64,000 bases of DNA, taken from positions 124,001 through 188,000 of the forward strand of contig CAVTJG010000002.1 of the NCBI GenBank assembly GCA_963735025.1, in the 5' to 3' direction. This DNA comes from JAABRB01 sp963735025. GTDB lineage: Bacteria; Pseudomonadota; Gammaproteobacteria; Burkholderiales; SG8-39. Shown piece after piece: positions 39,416 to 48,846 of this stretch. A program made the position numbers and the translations under genes. The first letter of the stretch is position 1. Every line of letters starts with the position of its first letter. The notes below the pieces were generated by a model. It was given only the letters and a program-made list of their open reading frames with translations. It made no database searches and had not been told where the DNA came from.

Positions 39416-39463
39416 GCGTTCTGATCACTCGGCGCGAGCATCGACTGCAGCTCGCCCGATTGG
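39416..39463. repeat. 48-bp direct duplication of the grxD 3' end, distal copy
   Basis: These 48 bp are identical to 39567-39614, which encode the last codons of grxD (SGELQSMLAPSDQNA in the minus strand). The copy is detached from the gene and separated from the original by 103 bp that contain a palindromic repeat. A looser match around 39268 (GTCAGGCGAATTGCCGCC) repeats the sequence at 39532 as well. Confidence 0.85.
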
Positions 39464-39465
39464 AA

Positions 39466-39529
39466 ACGAAAAGGGGCCAATGGAAGGGGTGGGACCCTTC
39501 CTTTCCCACCGGCCCCTTTTACATCCCCC
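39466..39529. repeat. Diverged ACAAGGGG-type palindromic repeat, copy D
   Basis: The ends are ACGAAAAGGGG and CCCCTTTTACATCCCC, closely matching ACGAACAAGGGG and CCCCTTGTATATCCCC of copy A. The interior has a nested stem (GGAAGGG...CCCTTCC) like the long unit at 33449. It lies immediately after the duplicated grxD end. Confidence 0.6.
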
Positions 39530-39562
39530 GAGTCAGGCGAGCTGCCGCCCGGCGCGAAGGGA

Positions 39563-39886
39563 CTAGGCGTTCTGATCACTCGGCGCGAGCATCGACTGCA
39601 GCTCGCCCGATTGGTACATCTCTCCGAGAATGTCCGATCCGCCGACGAATTCCCCGTTCACGTAGAGCTGCGGGATCGTCGGCCAGTTCGCGTATTCCTT
39701 GATGCCCTGCCGGATCTCGGGATGCTCGAGCACGTTCACGGTGGCAACGTCGGTCGCGCTACATGCCTTGAGGATCTGCACGACGTTGGCGGAGAAGCCG
39801 CACTGCGGGAAATCCGGCGTGCCCTTCATGAACAGCACGACCCGGTGCGAAGTCACGATCCCTTTGATCTCGTCCTGGATGCTCAT
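39563..39886 (-). CDS. grxD: Monothiol glutaredoxin, Grx4 type
   Basis: This 107-residue protein has the monothiol active site CGFS (C29-S32) in TPDFPQCGFSANVVQIL, followed by WPTIPQLYVNGEFVGGSDI, the glutathione-binding part. It carries or transfers Fe-S clusters. Start at 39886 (MSIQDEIKGI) matches family length; an upstream in-frame Met at 39922 adds an unlikely basic tail. In related genomes it follows prmC; here modABC lies between them. Confidence 0.94.
   Translation of the reverse strand: MSIQDEIKGIVTSHRVVLFMKGTPDFPQCGFSANVVQILKACSATDVATVNVLEHPEIRQGIKEYANWPTIPQLYVNGEFVGGSDILGEMYQSGELQSMLAPSDQNA
39567..39614. repeat. 48-bp direct duplication of the grxD 3' end, gene copy
   Basis: This is the copy that is part of grxD itself, including the stop codon region. 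It is identical to 39416-39463. Confidence 0.85.
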
Positions 39887-39959
39887 GGTTGATGTCCTTG
39901 TCCTGTCTCTGCCGGGCATCAATACCCGACGAATTTAGTCAGATTTTACTCACCTGCCA

Positions 39960-41108
39960 TCAGCCGGTCAACTCCTGTCCCCGCTGGGCGCCTGCCCGAC
40001 GGTCGAGGGGTTGGAACGGCATCAGATGAATCCCCTCCCTGAGCAGCGAGACCCTGACCTGGGCGCCCTGGGCGAGGCTGTTCCGCTTGGCCACATGCAG
40101 TGGGATCGACAACTGCAACTCTGCATCCGGGCGTCCATCCACACGCATCGTCACTGCCGCGTTTTCGCCAAATGGCAAGAACTCGGCGATCACCCCGTCC
40201 ACGGGATTCTCACGCTCTCCGCGCGAAGGTCGATCGCGCCGATGCAGCAGGCAATGCGCCGGCAGGATTCCCCAGGAAATCGGGCCGCCCGCGGCGAATT
40301 CAGTGCGCAGCGGCGCCTCGAGCGTATAGCCGAGCCAGCGCACGAGGCTGTGCGCCGCATCGGGGCGGTGTGCCACGATCTCGCCGTGAAACAGGTTGCG
40401 ATAGTCAACGAGGCGGGCGACCTGCACGTCGCGGGGCCGGCCCATCAGCTCGAAGGGCGGACCGGCCTGAAGTGTCTCGCCGGTGTGCAGCACGACCATC
40501 CGGTCGGCGAGCATCGCCGCCTCCTCGAGGTCATGCGTCACGAGTACGATCGGCATGCGCAGTCGCCGGCGCATTTGCGCGAGCTCGCGCTGCAGCTTGC
40601 GCCGTGTCACCTGGTCAACGGCTGAAAACGGCTCGTCCAGCAGCAGCACGCGCGGGTCGCGCGCGAGCGCCCGAGCGACGGCGACGCGCTGCTGCTGCCC
40701 GCCCGAGAGCGCGTGCGGCATGCGGTCCTCGAGACCACCGAGGTTGACGAGATCGAGCAGCTCGCGCGCCCGGTCGCGCCGGGCCGCCGGTGCGACGCTA
40801 CCCAGCGCGGCCTCGACATTGCCGCGCGCGCTCATGTGCGGAAAGAGCGCGTAGTGCTGGAACACCAGGCCCGCGTGGCGCGCCTGCGGGGGCACGAAGC
40901 GCGTCGCGTCCTGCCACACCTCGCCGTTGCAGCGCACCTCGCCCGATCGCGGCCTGACCAGTCCGGCGATCGCACGCAGGATGGTGGACTTTCCGCTGCC
41001 GGAAGGACCGACAAGCGCAACGAGCTCGCCGGCGGCGCATTCGAATGCGACCTTGAGCGGAATCGGCGCCGCCTGGTCGAGCCGGACGATGAGCGCCGCG
41101 TCAGACAC
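39960..41108 (-). CDS. modC: Molybdate ABC transporter ATP-binding protein
   Basis: This 382-residue ATPase has Walker A GPSGSGKST (34-42), the signature LSGGQQQRVAVARAL, Walker B VLLLDEPFSAVD and H-loop VLVTHDLEEA. Residues from about 300 form a TOBE-like domain (VDGVIAEFLPFGENAAVTMRVDG) that may bind molybdate. It energises ModB. It overlaps modB by eight bases. Confidence 0.92.
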   Translation of the reverse strand: MSDAALIVRLDQAAPIPLKVAFECAAGELVALVGPSGSGKSTILRAIAGLVRPRSGEVRCNGEVWQDATRFVPPQARHAGLVFQHYALFPHMSARGNVEAALGSVAPAARRDRARELLDLVNLGGLEDRMPHALSGGQQQRVAVARALARDPRVLLLDEPFSAVDQVTRRKLQRELAQMRRRLRMPIVLVTHDLEEAAMLADRMVVLHTGETLQAGPPFELMGRPRDVQVARLVDYRNLFHGEIVAHRPDAAHSLVRWLGYTLEAPLRTEFAAGGPISWGILPAHCLLHRRDRPSRGERENPVDGVIAEFLPFGENAAVTMRVDGRPDAELQLSIPLHVAKRNSLAQGAQVRVSLLREGIHLMPFQPLDRRAGAQRGQELTG

Positions 41109-41766
41109 GCTGTCGCCTCGCGCGATCTAGCGCATAGATCACCGTGATGGACACGAACGAGATCCCCAGCAGCAAAGCCGACATCGCGCCCGCCGCGCCG
41201 TCGTCGAGCGCTTGCACGCGATCGTAAATCGCGATCGCGATCGTCTTCGTCTCGCCGGGGATGTTGCCCCCGACCATGAGCACGACACCGAACTCTCCCA
41301 TGGTGTGCGCGAAGGTCAGCACAAACGCGCTCAGAAGTCCGGGCCAGGCGAGCGGCAGCTCGACCTGCCACAGCGTCCGCCAGCCCGACATGCCGCACAG
41401 CCACGCCGCCTCGCGCACGTGCCCGGGAACCGCTTCGAAGGCGCGCTGCACCGGCTGCACGGCGAAGGGCAGATTGAAGATGATCGATGCCGCAAGCAAT
41501 CCCGCAAAGCTGAACGCGAGCGTCCCGCCCGTGAGCGCCGCAAACGCCTGGCCGAGCGCAGACTGCGGCGCGAAGATGACGAGCAGGTAGTAGCCGAGCA
41601 CCGTCGGAGGCAATACCAGGGGAAGTGCGACCAGCGCCTCGACGGCAGCTTTGCCCGCAAAACGCCGCCACGCTAGCTCGCGGGCCAGAAGGATAGATAG
41701 CGGCAGCAACAACGTCGCGGTCGCCGCTGCGAGCTTCAGCGAAAGCCAGAGCGCGGTCCAGTCCAT
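41101..41766 (-). CDS. modB: Molybdate ABC transporter permease
   Basis: This 221-residue inner-membrane protein has five or so membrane segments and the ABC-permease EAA-like motif EAAWLCGMSGWRTLWQVELPLAWPG, then FAHTMGEFGVVLMVGGNIPGET, characteristic of ModB. It forms the channel for molybdate (or tungstate). It lies 17 bp after modA and overlaps modC. Confidence 0.94.
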   Translation of the reverse strand: MDWTALWLSLKLAAATATLLLPLSILLARELAWRRFAGKAAVEALVALPLVLPPTVLGYYLLVIFAPQSALGQAFAALTGGTLAFSFAGLLAASIIFNLPFAVQPVQRAFEAVPGHVREAAWLCGMSGWRTLWQVELPLAWPGLLSAFVLTFAHTMGEFGVVLMVGGNIPGETKTIAIAIYDRVQALDDGAAGAMSALLLGISFVSITVIYALDRARRQRV

Positions 41767-41783
41767 GTGGCTCCGACCCCGGC

Positions 41784-42575
41784 CTACTGCGTCGGCACAG
41801 AGAAACCGAAGCGCTCGAGGATTGCGCGGGACTCCGGCGATCCCATGAACTCGAGGAAGGCCCGCGCGGTCGCACCGGCACCTTCGAGAAGCGTCATGCT
41901 CTGCAGGATCGGAGCGTGCAGCGTGCTGGGCAAGAGGATCGCACTTCCCTTGCCTTGAAACGTCGGTGCGCGCACGATCGAGTAAGGAACGAAAGCAGCC
42001 TGCACGGCGCCAGTCAGCGCGAACTGCGCCGCCTGGCCTACGTTCTCACCCATTGCAAGTCGGCCCTGAAGCGCGTCCCAAAGCCCCTTGCGTATCAATA
42101 CTTCACGCGCCGCAACGCCGTATGGCGCGAGTTCAGGATTGGCGATCGCGACGCGCCGGAGATCCCCCGCGCGCAGGGCTGCCGCGAGACCCACCAGCTC
42201 CGCGTCGACCTTTACGGGCGAGCCATTCGGCGCGAATAGTGCGAGCCGGCCGATGGCGTACACGCGTCCGGCATCTTCCGCACGCCCCCTTTTCCGGACG
42301 AATCGCACCCACTCTTCGTCCGCCGACAGGAAGACCTCGTAGGGCCCGCCCTGCACGATCTGCCGCGCGAGATTGCCCGAAGACCCGAAAGAAAGCTTCA
42401 CCCGTCGCCCGCTCGCTCGCTCGAACGCGGCCGCGATCTCGGGCAACGCGAAGCTGAGATTCGCCGCCGCCGCGATCACCGGAACTTCCGCGGCCTGCGC
42501 CGGAAGCGATCCGATCGCCATCAGCGCCAGGAGCACAAAAGCGAGATTCCGGGCGAATTTCCGTGCCGCCGACAT
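41784..42575 (-). CDS. modA: Molybdate ABC transporter substrate-binding protein
   Basis: A 263-residue periplasmic protein with signal peptide (LAFVLLALMAIGSLPAQA) and ModA segments VPVIAAAANLSFALPEIAAAF, SFGSSGNLARQIVQGGPYEVF and FLSADEEWVRFV. The start ATG at 42573-42575 has a strong GGAGGATCA site. It diverges from the ModE-like gene over 112 bp, in which a Mo-box-like inverted repeat is seen. Confidence 0.93.
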   Translation of the reverse strand: MSAARKFARNLAFVLLALMAIGSLPAQAAEVPVIAAAANLSFALPEIAAAFERASGRRVKLSFGSSGNLARQIVQGGPYEVFLSADEEWVRFVRKRGRAEDAGRVYAIGRLALFAPNGSPVKVDAELVGLAAALRAGDLRRVAIANPELAPYGVAAREVLIRKGLWDALQGRLAMGENVGQAAQFALTGAVQAAFVPYSIVRAPTFQGKGSAILLPSTLHAPILQSMTLLEGAGATARAFLEFMGSPESRAILERFGFSVPTQ

Positions 42576-42589
42576 TTGATCCTCCCCGA

Positions 42590-42613
42590 CGTTATAGCCA
42601 TGTAAACATATCG
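42590..42613. promoter_or_regulatory. Possible ModE-type operator between modA and modE-like gene
   Basis: CGTTATA (42590-42596) and CATATCG (42607-42613) form an imperfect inverted repeat (5 of 7 positions), similar in spirit to the CGTTATAT...ATATAACG Mo-box of E. coli. Its position in the divergent gap fits autoregulated modABC control. The match is weak. Confidence 0.35.
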
Positions 42614-42687
42614 CATCCGCGACCGGGTGGGAATATGCACTGTGCAGCCGGTAGCCGGGCTAGAATTCCCGGTGAGGCAAGGAGGCC

Positions 42688-43060
42688 ATGAAAGCTGGCA
42701 ATGTCACCGTCGGTGTCCGTCTGCGCGTCGTGCTGGATCGCGACATTGCGCTTGGGCCGGGCAAAGCCGATCTTCTCGAGACGATCGGCGCAACCGGGTC
42801 GATCTCGGCGGCGGCGCGCGGGATGGGAATGAGCTACAAGCGCGCGTGGCTGCTGGTCGACACGATGAACCGCTGCTTTCAGCGCGCCGCTTGTCGAATC
42901 GGCGAAGGGCGGGAGCGCCGGCGGCGGTGCGAAACTGACCAGGCTGGGCGCCGAGGTGTTGCGCCGCTACCGGACAATGGAGCGTCGCGCGATACGCGGC
43001 GCGTCGGCCGATCTGGCCGCCCTCAAGCGCTTGTTGCGACCCGCGCGAGGGCGGCGCTGA
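42688..43060 (+). CDS. modE: ModE-like winged-helix regulator (DNA-binding domain only), frameshifted
   Basis: About 123 residues once one base is removed near 42886. VGVRLRVVLDRDIALGPGKADLLETIGATGSISAAARGMG is split by typical turns, then MSYKRAWLLVDTMNRCFQ in frame one, and PLVESAKGGSAGGGAKLTRLGAEVL in the next frame, ending RRYRTMERRA...LRPARGRR at a TGA at 43058. It matches the winged-helix N-terminal domain of ModE and lacks the molybdate-binding MOP domains, so it may sense metal through another protein or not at all. Divergent from modABC. Confidence 0.78.
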
Positions 43061-43115
43061 TCCCAGAGAATTTTCCTCTCCTCGAAAGGGAGGGGAAAAC
43101 AACTGAGGAATCGCC

Positions 43116-43927
43116 TTATCGCCGCCCGCCCGACACCCGCGGAATGTTGGCAAGATCCGACCAGCTTTCGACGTCCACGTAGCCGGCTTCTTTCAGGAGC
43201 GCACGGCACGCCTGCCCCTGGTCGTATCCGTGTTCGAACAGCAACCACCCCCGCGCGCGAAGGTGATTGCGCGCGTCGCGTACGACACGCCTGATGCAGT
43301 CCAGCCCGTCCGCGCCACCCACGAGAGCGGCGCGCGGCTCGAATCGCACGTCCCCCTCGCGAAGATGGGGATCGTCGGCCGCCACGTACGGCGGATTCGA
43401 GATCACGAGATCGAAGCGCTCGCCGGGTAGACCGGCGAACCAATCACTTTCGACGAAATGCGCGCCGGCTGCGTGCCGCTCGGCATTCGCTCGTGCGACG
43501 ACGAGCGCAGCGGGCGACGAATCGGTCGCCCACACCTCGGCTCCGGGCGCTGCGCGCGCAATGGCGATCGCGATAGCGCCGCTTCCGGTACCCAGGTCGA
43601 GCACCCGGCAGGACGCGCCGCCCATGCGATCCAGGGCGAGATCCACGAGCAGCTCGGTTTCCGGGCGCGGAATCAGCACCTCCGGCGTCACCGCAAGATC
43701 GAGGCCGTGGAACTCCCGGCGACCCAGGATGTAGGCGATCGGCTCGCCCGTCGGCCCGGCGCTGAAGCAGCGAGCGGGCCAGTCTCACTTCGCGGCTCGG
43801 GAATCGCTTCGTCCGCGTGGGCGATTAGCCATGCACGATCGACTCCCAGCGCATGGGCGACGAGAAGTCGCGCCTCTCCGGGAGGTAATCCGCTATTTTC
43901 GACCAGTATACGCACGGTTTCTGTCAT
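43116..43927 (-). CDS. prmC: Release-factor glutamine methyltransferase, two one-base insertions
   Basis: Three frames together give ~269 residues: MTETVRILVENSGLPPGEA and LLVAHALGVDRAWLIAHADE, then SREVRLARSLLQRRADG, then EPIAYILGRREFHGLDLAVT, PEVLIPRPETELLVDLAL, LDLGTGSGAIAIAIA (SAM site) and VISNPPYVAADD (catalytic NPPY). Extra bases lie in the GGG at 43799-43801 and the CCC at 43747-43749. PrmC methylates the GGQ glutamine of RF1, encoded by prfA 1.4 kb away. Two insertions make a real pseudogene conceivable, but the conserved residues are undamaged. Confidence 0.85.
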
Positions 43928-44030
43928 CGACGCCGCCGCTCGCGCGATGTCCGGCCGCGGCGACCTGGGATTGTCCCAGACCCGGGTCCGCGGGGATCGG
44001 GCGGGTTTGCGGCCATCGCGGCTCCGTGCA

Positions 44031-44044
44031 AGACTATAGAGTCT
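44031..44044. promoter_or_regulatory. Short inverted repeat upstream of the Crp/Fnr gene
   Basis: AGACT-ATAG-AGTCT (44031-44044) sits 70 bp before the start of the Crp/Fnr regulator in the divergent gap with prmC. It could be an operator or part of a leader hairpin; it does not match the Crp or Fnr consensus. Confidence 0.25.
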
Positions 44045-44114
44045 AGAGTCGCAGTCTTGCCCGGGTGGACCACCCGGGCGATCAAGGCGGTGTTACGTCC
44101 GGGAACCAGGTCAA

Positions 44115-44756
44115 ATGTCCGCTCAAGACGGACCTTTCACCCATCTGGACGAGACGGCACTGCGTGATCTCGCCCCGCATGGCGTTCCCCGCTCGTTCCA
44201 GAAGAATGTCGTGGTCGTGCACGAGGGCGATGCCACCGATTCGCTTTACGTGGTGATGACCGGGCGCGTCAAGGCCTTCGTGAGCGACGAAGAGGGCAAG
44301 GAAGTCGTGGTGAACACGATCGGCGCGGGCGACTACTTCGGGGAGCTCGTACTCGACGGCGGCCCGCGCGCAGCGTCGATCATGACCCTGGAGCCGAGCC
44401 GCTTCTACGTGATCCCGCGCGGCGACGTGGAGGGGCTGATCGAACGTAATCCCGCGTTCGCGCGCCACCTGATCTACGAGCTGATTGCCAAGGTGCGCGG
44501 CCTGACGGAAACGGTGCGGGACCTCGCGCTGAAGGATGTGTACGGCCGCCTGGTCAAGTTTCTCGACACTCATTCCGTGGAGCAGGATGGTCGGCGGATC
44601 ATTCAGGAGCGGCTCACCCAGAACGACATTGCCGCGCGCATCGGCGCCTCGCGCGAGATGGTGAGCCGCATCGTCAAGGACTTGAGCGCGGGCGGCTACA
44701 TCTCGGTCGAGTCCAAGCACATCAGCGTGCACAAGAAGCTGCCCGCGCAGTGGTGA
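44115..44756 (+). CDS. Crp/Fnr family transcriptional regulator
   Basis: This 213-residue protein has a cyclic-nucleotide-binding-like domain (residues 10-120: VVVHEGDATDSLYVVMTGRVKAF split, GAGDYFGELVLDGGPRAASI) and a Crp-type helix-turn-helix (about 165-200: LTQNDIAARIGASREMVSRIVKDL). It has no N-terminal cysteine cluster, so it is not an oxygen-sensing FNR. The effector is probably cAMP or another small ligand, unproven. It sits between prfA and prmC on the opposite strand. Confidence 0.92.
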   Translation: MSAQDGPFTHLDETALRDLAPHGVPRSFQKNVVVVHEGDATDSLYVVMTGRVKAFVSDEEGKEVVVNTIGAGDYFGELVLDGGPRAASIMTLEPSRFYVIPRGDVEGLIERNPAFARHLIYELIAKVRGLTETVRDLALKDVYGRLVKFLDTHSVEQDGRRIIQERLTQNDIAARIGASREMVSRIVKDLSAGGYISVESKHISVHKKLPAQW

Positions 44757-45149
44757 ACGGGCCGCGTCGGCCTTGACCCCCGTGAACCCGTTGGCGCTCG
44801 CCTGCCGCGGCGCCCCCGGCAATCGTGAGTTTGTGAATTTCGCACAGTTTTCCTGTGCCGCATGACGGCGAGCGCGGGCGCCCACCCGCGTAAAGTATCT
44901 CTCACCGGGCCGGCACTGTCCGTCACCCGGTAACTCCTCTAGCACGATTGCCCGCCAAGGCGTGCTCCTCCCCGGGGCGCACGAAAGTGCGCCCCGCTCT
45001 TTTTTCCGGCCCACTGCTGCTGCGCAATGTGCATGCAGCATAGAACTGGCGCGTCACGCGACGCGGAACTGTTGCCGTCCTTCCCCTACAGTTCGGTCCA
45101 TCGGACGCGCCGCAGCGTGCGCCAAGCCGAACACAAGGAGGCGACAACC
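44757..45149. other. Intergenic region with strong terminator
   Basis: These 393 bp follow the Crp/Fnr gene. They contain an imperfect hairpin AGCACG...CGTGCT (44941-44966) and an intrinsic terminator (44973-45005). The last ~100 bp should carry the promoter of the small gene at 45150. No other coding region is convincing. Confidence 0.5.
44973..45005 (+). terminator. Intrinsic terminator
   Basis: CGGGGCGCAC-GAAA-GTGCGCCCCG is a perfect 10-bp stem with a GAAA tetraloop, followed by CTCTTTTTT. It lies 216 bp after the Crp/Fnr stop and would end that transcript or shape a small leader RNA. Confidence 0.85.
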
Positions 45150-45299
45150 ATGACCTGGACACTGATCGTTAACACCTTTGCGGGCGCAGCGGGCGCAGTG
45201 AGCATTGCCTATCTGGCCTGGGCCGCCTGGATCTGCGTGCGGGAATCCCCGCTGGCGGGGCGTTCGCCGGGCGGCCGAGCGCCGCGGCGACGCGCGCGG

Positions 45300-46400
<1,101 letters not shown>

Positions 46401-46491
46401 GTGCGTGGATCCGGAAGCGGTTCGTATATCACGTTCGCCGCGATCGTGGCGGTGCCGCGGCGTCGATGTCCGGCCTCACGGGAAATGTTCG

Positions 46492-46517
46492 CTGGATCCC
46501 CGCTTGCGCGGGGAATG
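46492..46517. repeat. dRS3-like repeat, half unit (copy 3)
   Basis: CTGGATCCCCGCTTGCGCGG followed by GGAATG is one hairpin arm of the dispersed element, alone in the gap between hemA and prfA. The partner arm is not evident. Confidence 0.6.
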
Positions 46518-46533
46518 CCTGCACAGATATTAC

Positions 46534-47788
46534 CTAGGAGTCAGAGCGCAGGTTGTAGATGCGCGCGAGGATATCGCGCGCCTGCGCGCGCGCATCGGCG
46601 TCGCTCTCGTGCAATGCCTGGGTTGGCGCGTGCAACAGCTTGTTCGTGAGTCCATGGGAAAGCGCCTCGAGGACCCGGGCGGGATCCTCGCCGCGGGCCA
46701 GCATGCCGGTGCGCCCGCTCGATCTCGTGGCGACGCGCCCGCTCGCCCTGATCGCGCAGATCCTTTATCAGCGGAACGAGCTCGCGCGACTCCATCCAGT
46801 GCAGGAAGTTGCCGACTTGCGTGTCGATGATCGCCTCGGCCTGCGCGACGTTCGACTGGCGCTCGTCGACGCCGGTCCGCACGACGCCGGCAAGGTCGTC
46901 CACGGTGTAGAGATAGATGTCGTCCAGCCCACCGACCTCGGGCTCGATGTCGCGCGGCACCGCGAGATCGACCATGAACACCGGCTGGTGGCGACGTGCC
47001 TTGATTACACGCTCCATGGTGCCCTTGCCGAGAATCGGCAGCGAGCTGGCGGTGCAGGAGATCACGATGTCGTGCTCGGCCAGCCGCTCCGGAAGGTCGC
47101 GGAGCAGGATCGCGTGGCCGCTGAAACGATGCGCAAGCGTCTGTGCGCGGTCGAGGGTGCGGTTGGCAACGGTGATGGACCGCGGCATCTGCGCAGCGAA
47201 GTGGGTCGCACAGAGCTCGATCATCTCGCCCGCCCCGATCAGGAGTACCCGACGATCGCGCACGCTCGGGAAGATGCGCCCCGCGAGCTTCACCGCTGCC
47301 GCCGCCATCGAGACCACGTTGGCACCGATGCGCGTGTTGGTCCGCACGTCCTTCGCCACTGCGAACGAGCGCTGAAAGAGCCGGGAGAGTGTCGCGCCGA
47401 GCGACCCCGCCTCGTGCGCCAGCCGCACGGCGTCCTTCATCTGACCGAGGATCTGCGGCTCGCCGAGCACCATCGAATCCAGGCCCGCGGCGACCCGGAA
47501 AGCATGACGCACCGCCGCCTCCCTGGGCAGCGTGTACAGGTAGGGCTTCAGATCGTTCTCGGGCAAGCTGTGATGGCCCGCGAGCCAGGCGAACGCTTCG
47601 TGCGGCTCGCCCACCGCGCAATAGAGCTCGGTGCGGTTGCAGGTGGAAAGAATCGCCGCTTCCTCGGCCGGGCGTACGCGAGCGATTTCGCGTAGCGCCC
47701 CCTTGAGACCCTCACCCGTGAACGCGATCCGCTCGCGAATCGCAAGCGGCGCGCTCTGGTGATTGAGGCCTAGGGCGAAGAGTTGCAT
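46534..47788 (-). CDS. hemA: Glutamyl-tRNA reductase, one-base insertion near 3' end
   Basis: About 417 residues. It makes glutamate-1-semialdehyde, the first committed step of C5 haem synthesis. STCNRTELY carries catalytic C50; GEPQILGQMKDA, GANVVSMAAAAVKLA, LIGAGEMIELCATHF (NADPH site) and VDLAVPRDIEPEV follow. Near 46705 an extra base diverts the frame; the correct frame continues RMLARGEDPARVLEALSHGL and ends ARIYNLRSDS at a TAG at 46534. The ATG at 47786-47788 gives the family N-terminus MQLFALGLNHQSAP. Confidence 0.93.
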
Positions 47789-47899
47789 TGGGGGTGGACT
47801 CCGGTGGGAAATTATAGCGAAACCAGACCCTTGGCACTCCACCTGGATCAAAAAACCCCCGTAACTTGGGCGTGGGCTGCGCTCCGGCAGCCGGGACGG

Positions 47900-48745
47900 T
47901 CAGTCTGGGCCTCCCTTTCCGGATTCCGGTCCAGCCGGGGCATCCCCGGCCGGGGGCCGCGCGCCGCTGTCGGATGCGTTCTCGCGCCACTGCGCGGCGG
48001 GCGCCGCCTTGCGGAGCTGCACCGGCGTCGCCCGTTGCGCAATGCGAGCGCGCATGCGCAGATTGAGCATCTCGACGGCCACCGAGAAAGCCATCGCGAA
48101 GTAGATGTAGCCCTTCGGTACGTGGAAGTCCCACCCTTCCGCGACCAGCGCGAACCCGACCAGGATCAGGAATGCAAGCGCCAACATCTTGATGGTCGGA
48201 TGGCGGTCGACGAACTCCCCGATTGGCTTGGCCGCAAACATCATCACGCCGACCGCCGCGACGATCGCGATCACCATCACGGACAGCTGATCGACGAGAC
48301 CGACGGCGGTGATCACCGAATCGAGCGAGAACACGATGTCGATGATCGCGATCTGGACCAGCACGCTCGCGAACGTCGCCCGCACTGCCGCGCCCGTCTG
48401 CTCGTCCGCTTCGCCCTCCAGCGAGTTGTGGATCTCGTGCACGCTCTTCCAGAGCAGGAAGAGCCCGCCGCCTATGAGGATGAGGTCGCGCCCGGAGATC
48501 TCGCGGCCAAGGATTGCGACCAGGGGCTGAGTGAGCGTCATCATCCAGGTCAATGAAAAGAGCAGCAGTATCCGTGTGCCCATGGCCAGCAGAAGGCCCA
48601 ACGAACGCGCGCGGTTGCGCTGTGCCTCGGGCAGGCGCCCGACGAGTACCGAAATGAAAATGATGTTGTCGACGCCGAGGACGATCTCGAGGGCGGTGAG
48701 GGTCGCCAGCGCGATCCAAACCTGCGGGTCGGTCAGCCACTCCAT
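47900..48745 (-). CDS. TerC family membrane protein
   Basis: This 281-residue inner-membrane protein has seven or so membrane segments and the TerC motif ALEIVLGVDNIIFISVLVG and its inverted partner IIDIVFSLDSVITAVGLVDQ (acidic NxIF/DSVI residues within membranes). Family members are linked to metal ion (Mn) homeostasis or tellurite resistance. The 30 C-terminal residues are Pro/Gly-rich. The longer frame upstream lies in the kinase-TerC gap and is rejected. Monocistronic or read from the kinase promoter. Confidence 0.9.
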   Translation of the reverse strand: MEWLTDPQVWIALATLTALEIVLGVDNIIFISVLVGRLPEAQRNRARSLGLLLAMGTRILLLFSLTWMMTLTQPLVAILGREISGRDLILIGGGLFLLWKSVHEIHNSLEGEADEQTGAAVRATFASVLVQIAIIDIVFSLDSVITAVGLVDQLSVMVIAIVAAVGVMMFAAKPIGEFVDRHPTIKMLALAFLILVGFALVAEGWDFHVPKGYIYFAMAFSVAVEMLNLRMRARIAQRATPVQLRKAAPAAQWRENASDSGARPPAGDAPAGPESGKGGPD

Positions 48746-48846
48746 TGAAGCTCTCCTGACAGTTGGAACGCCGAGGGCATGCGGAGGAAACGCGGAGCGC
48801 GGGCTTTTCGGGGAGCTGCGCCCCGCGCGAACCTCCCCGCGCCGGG

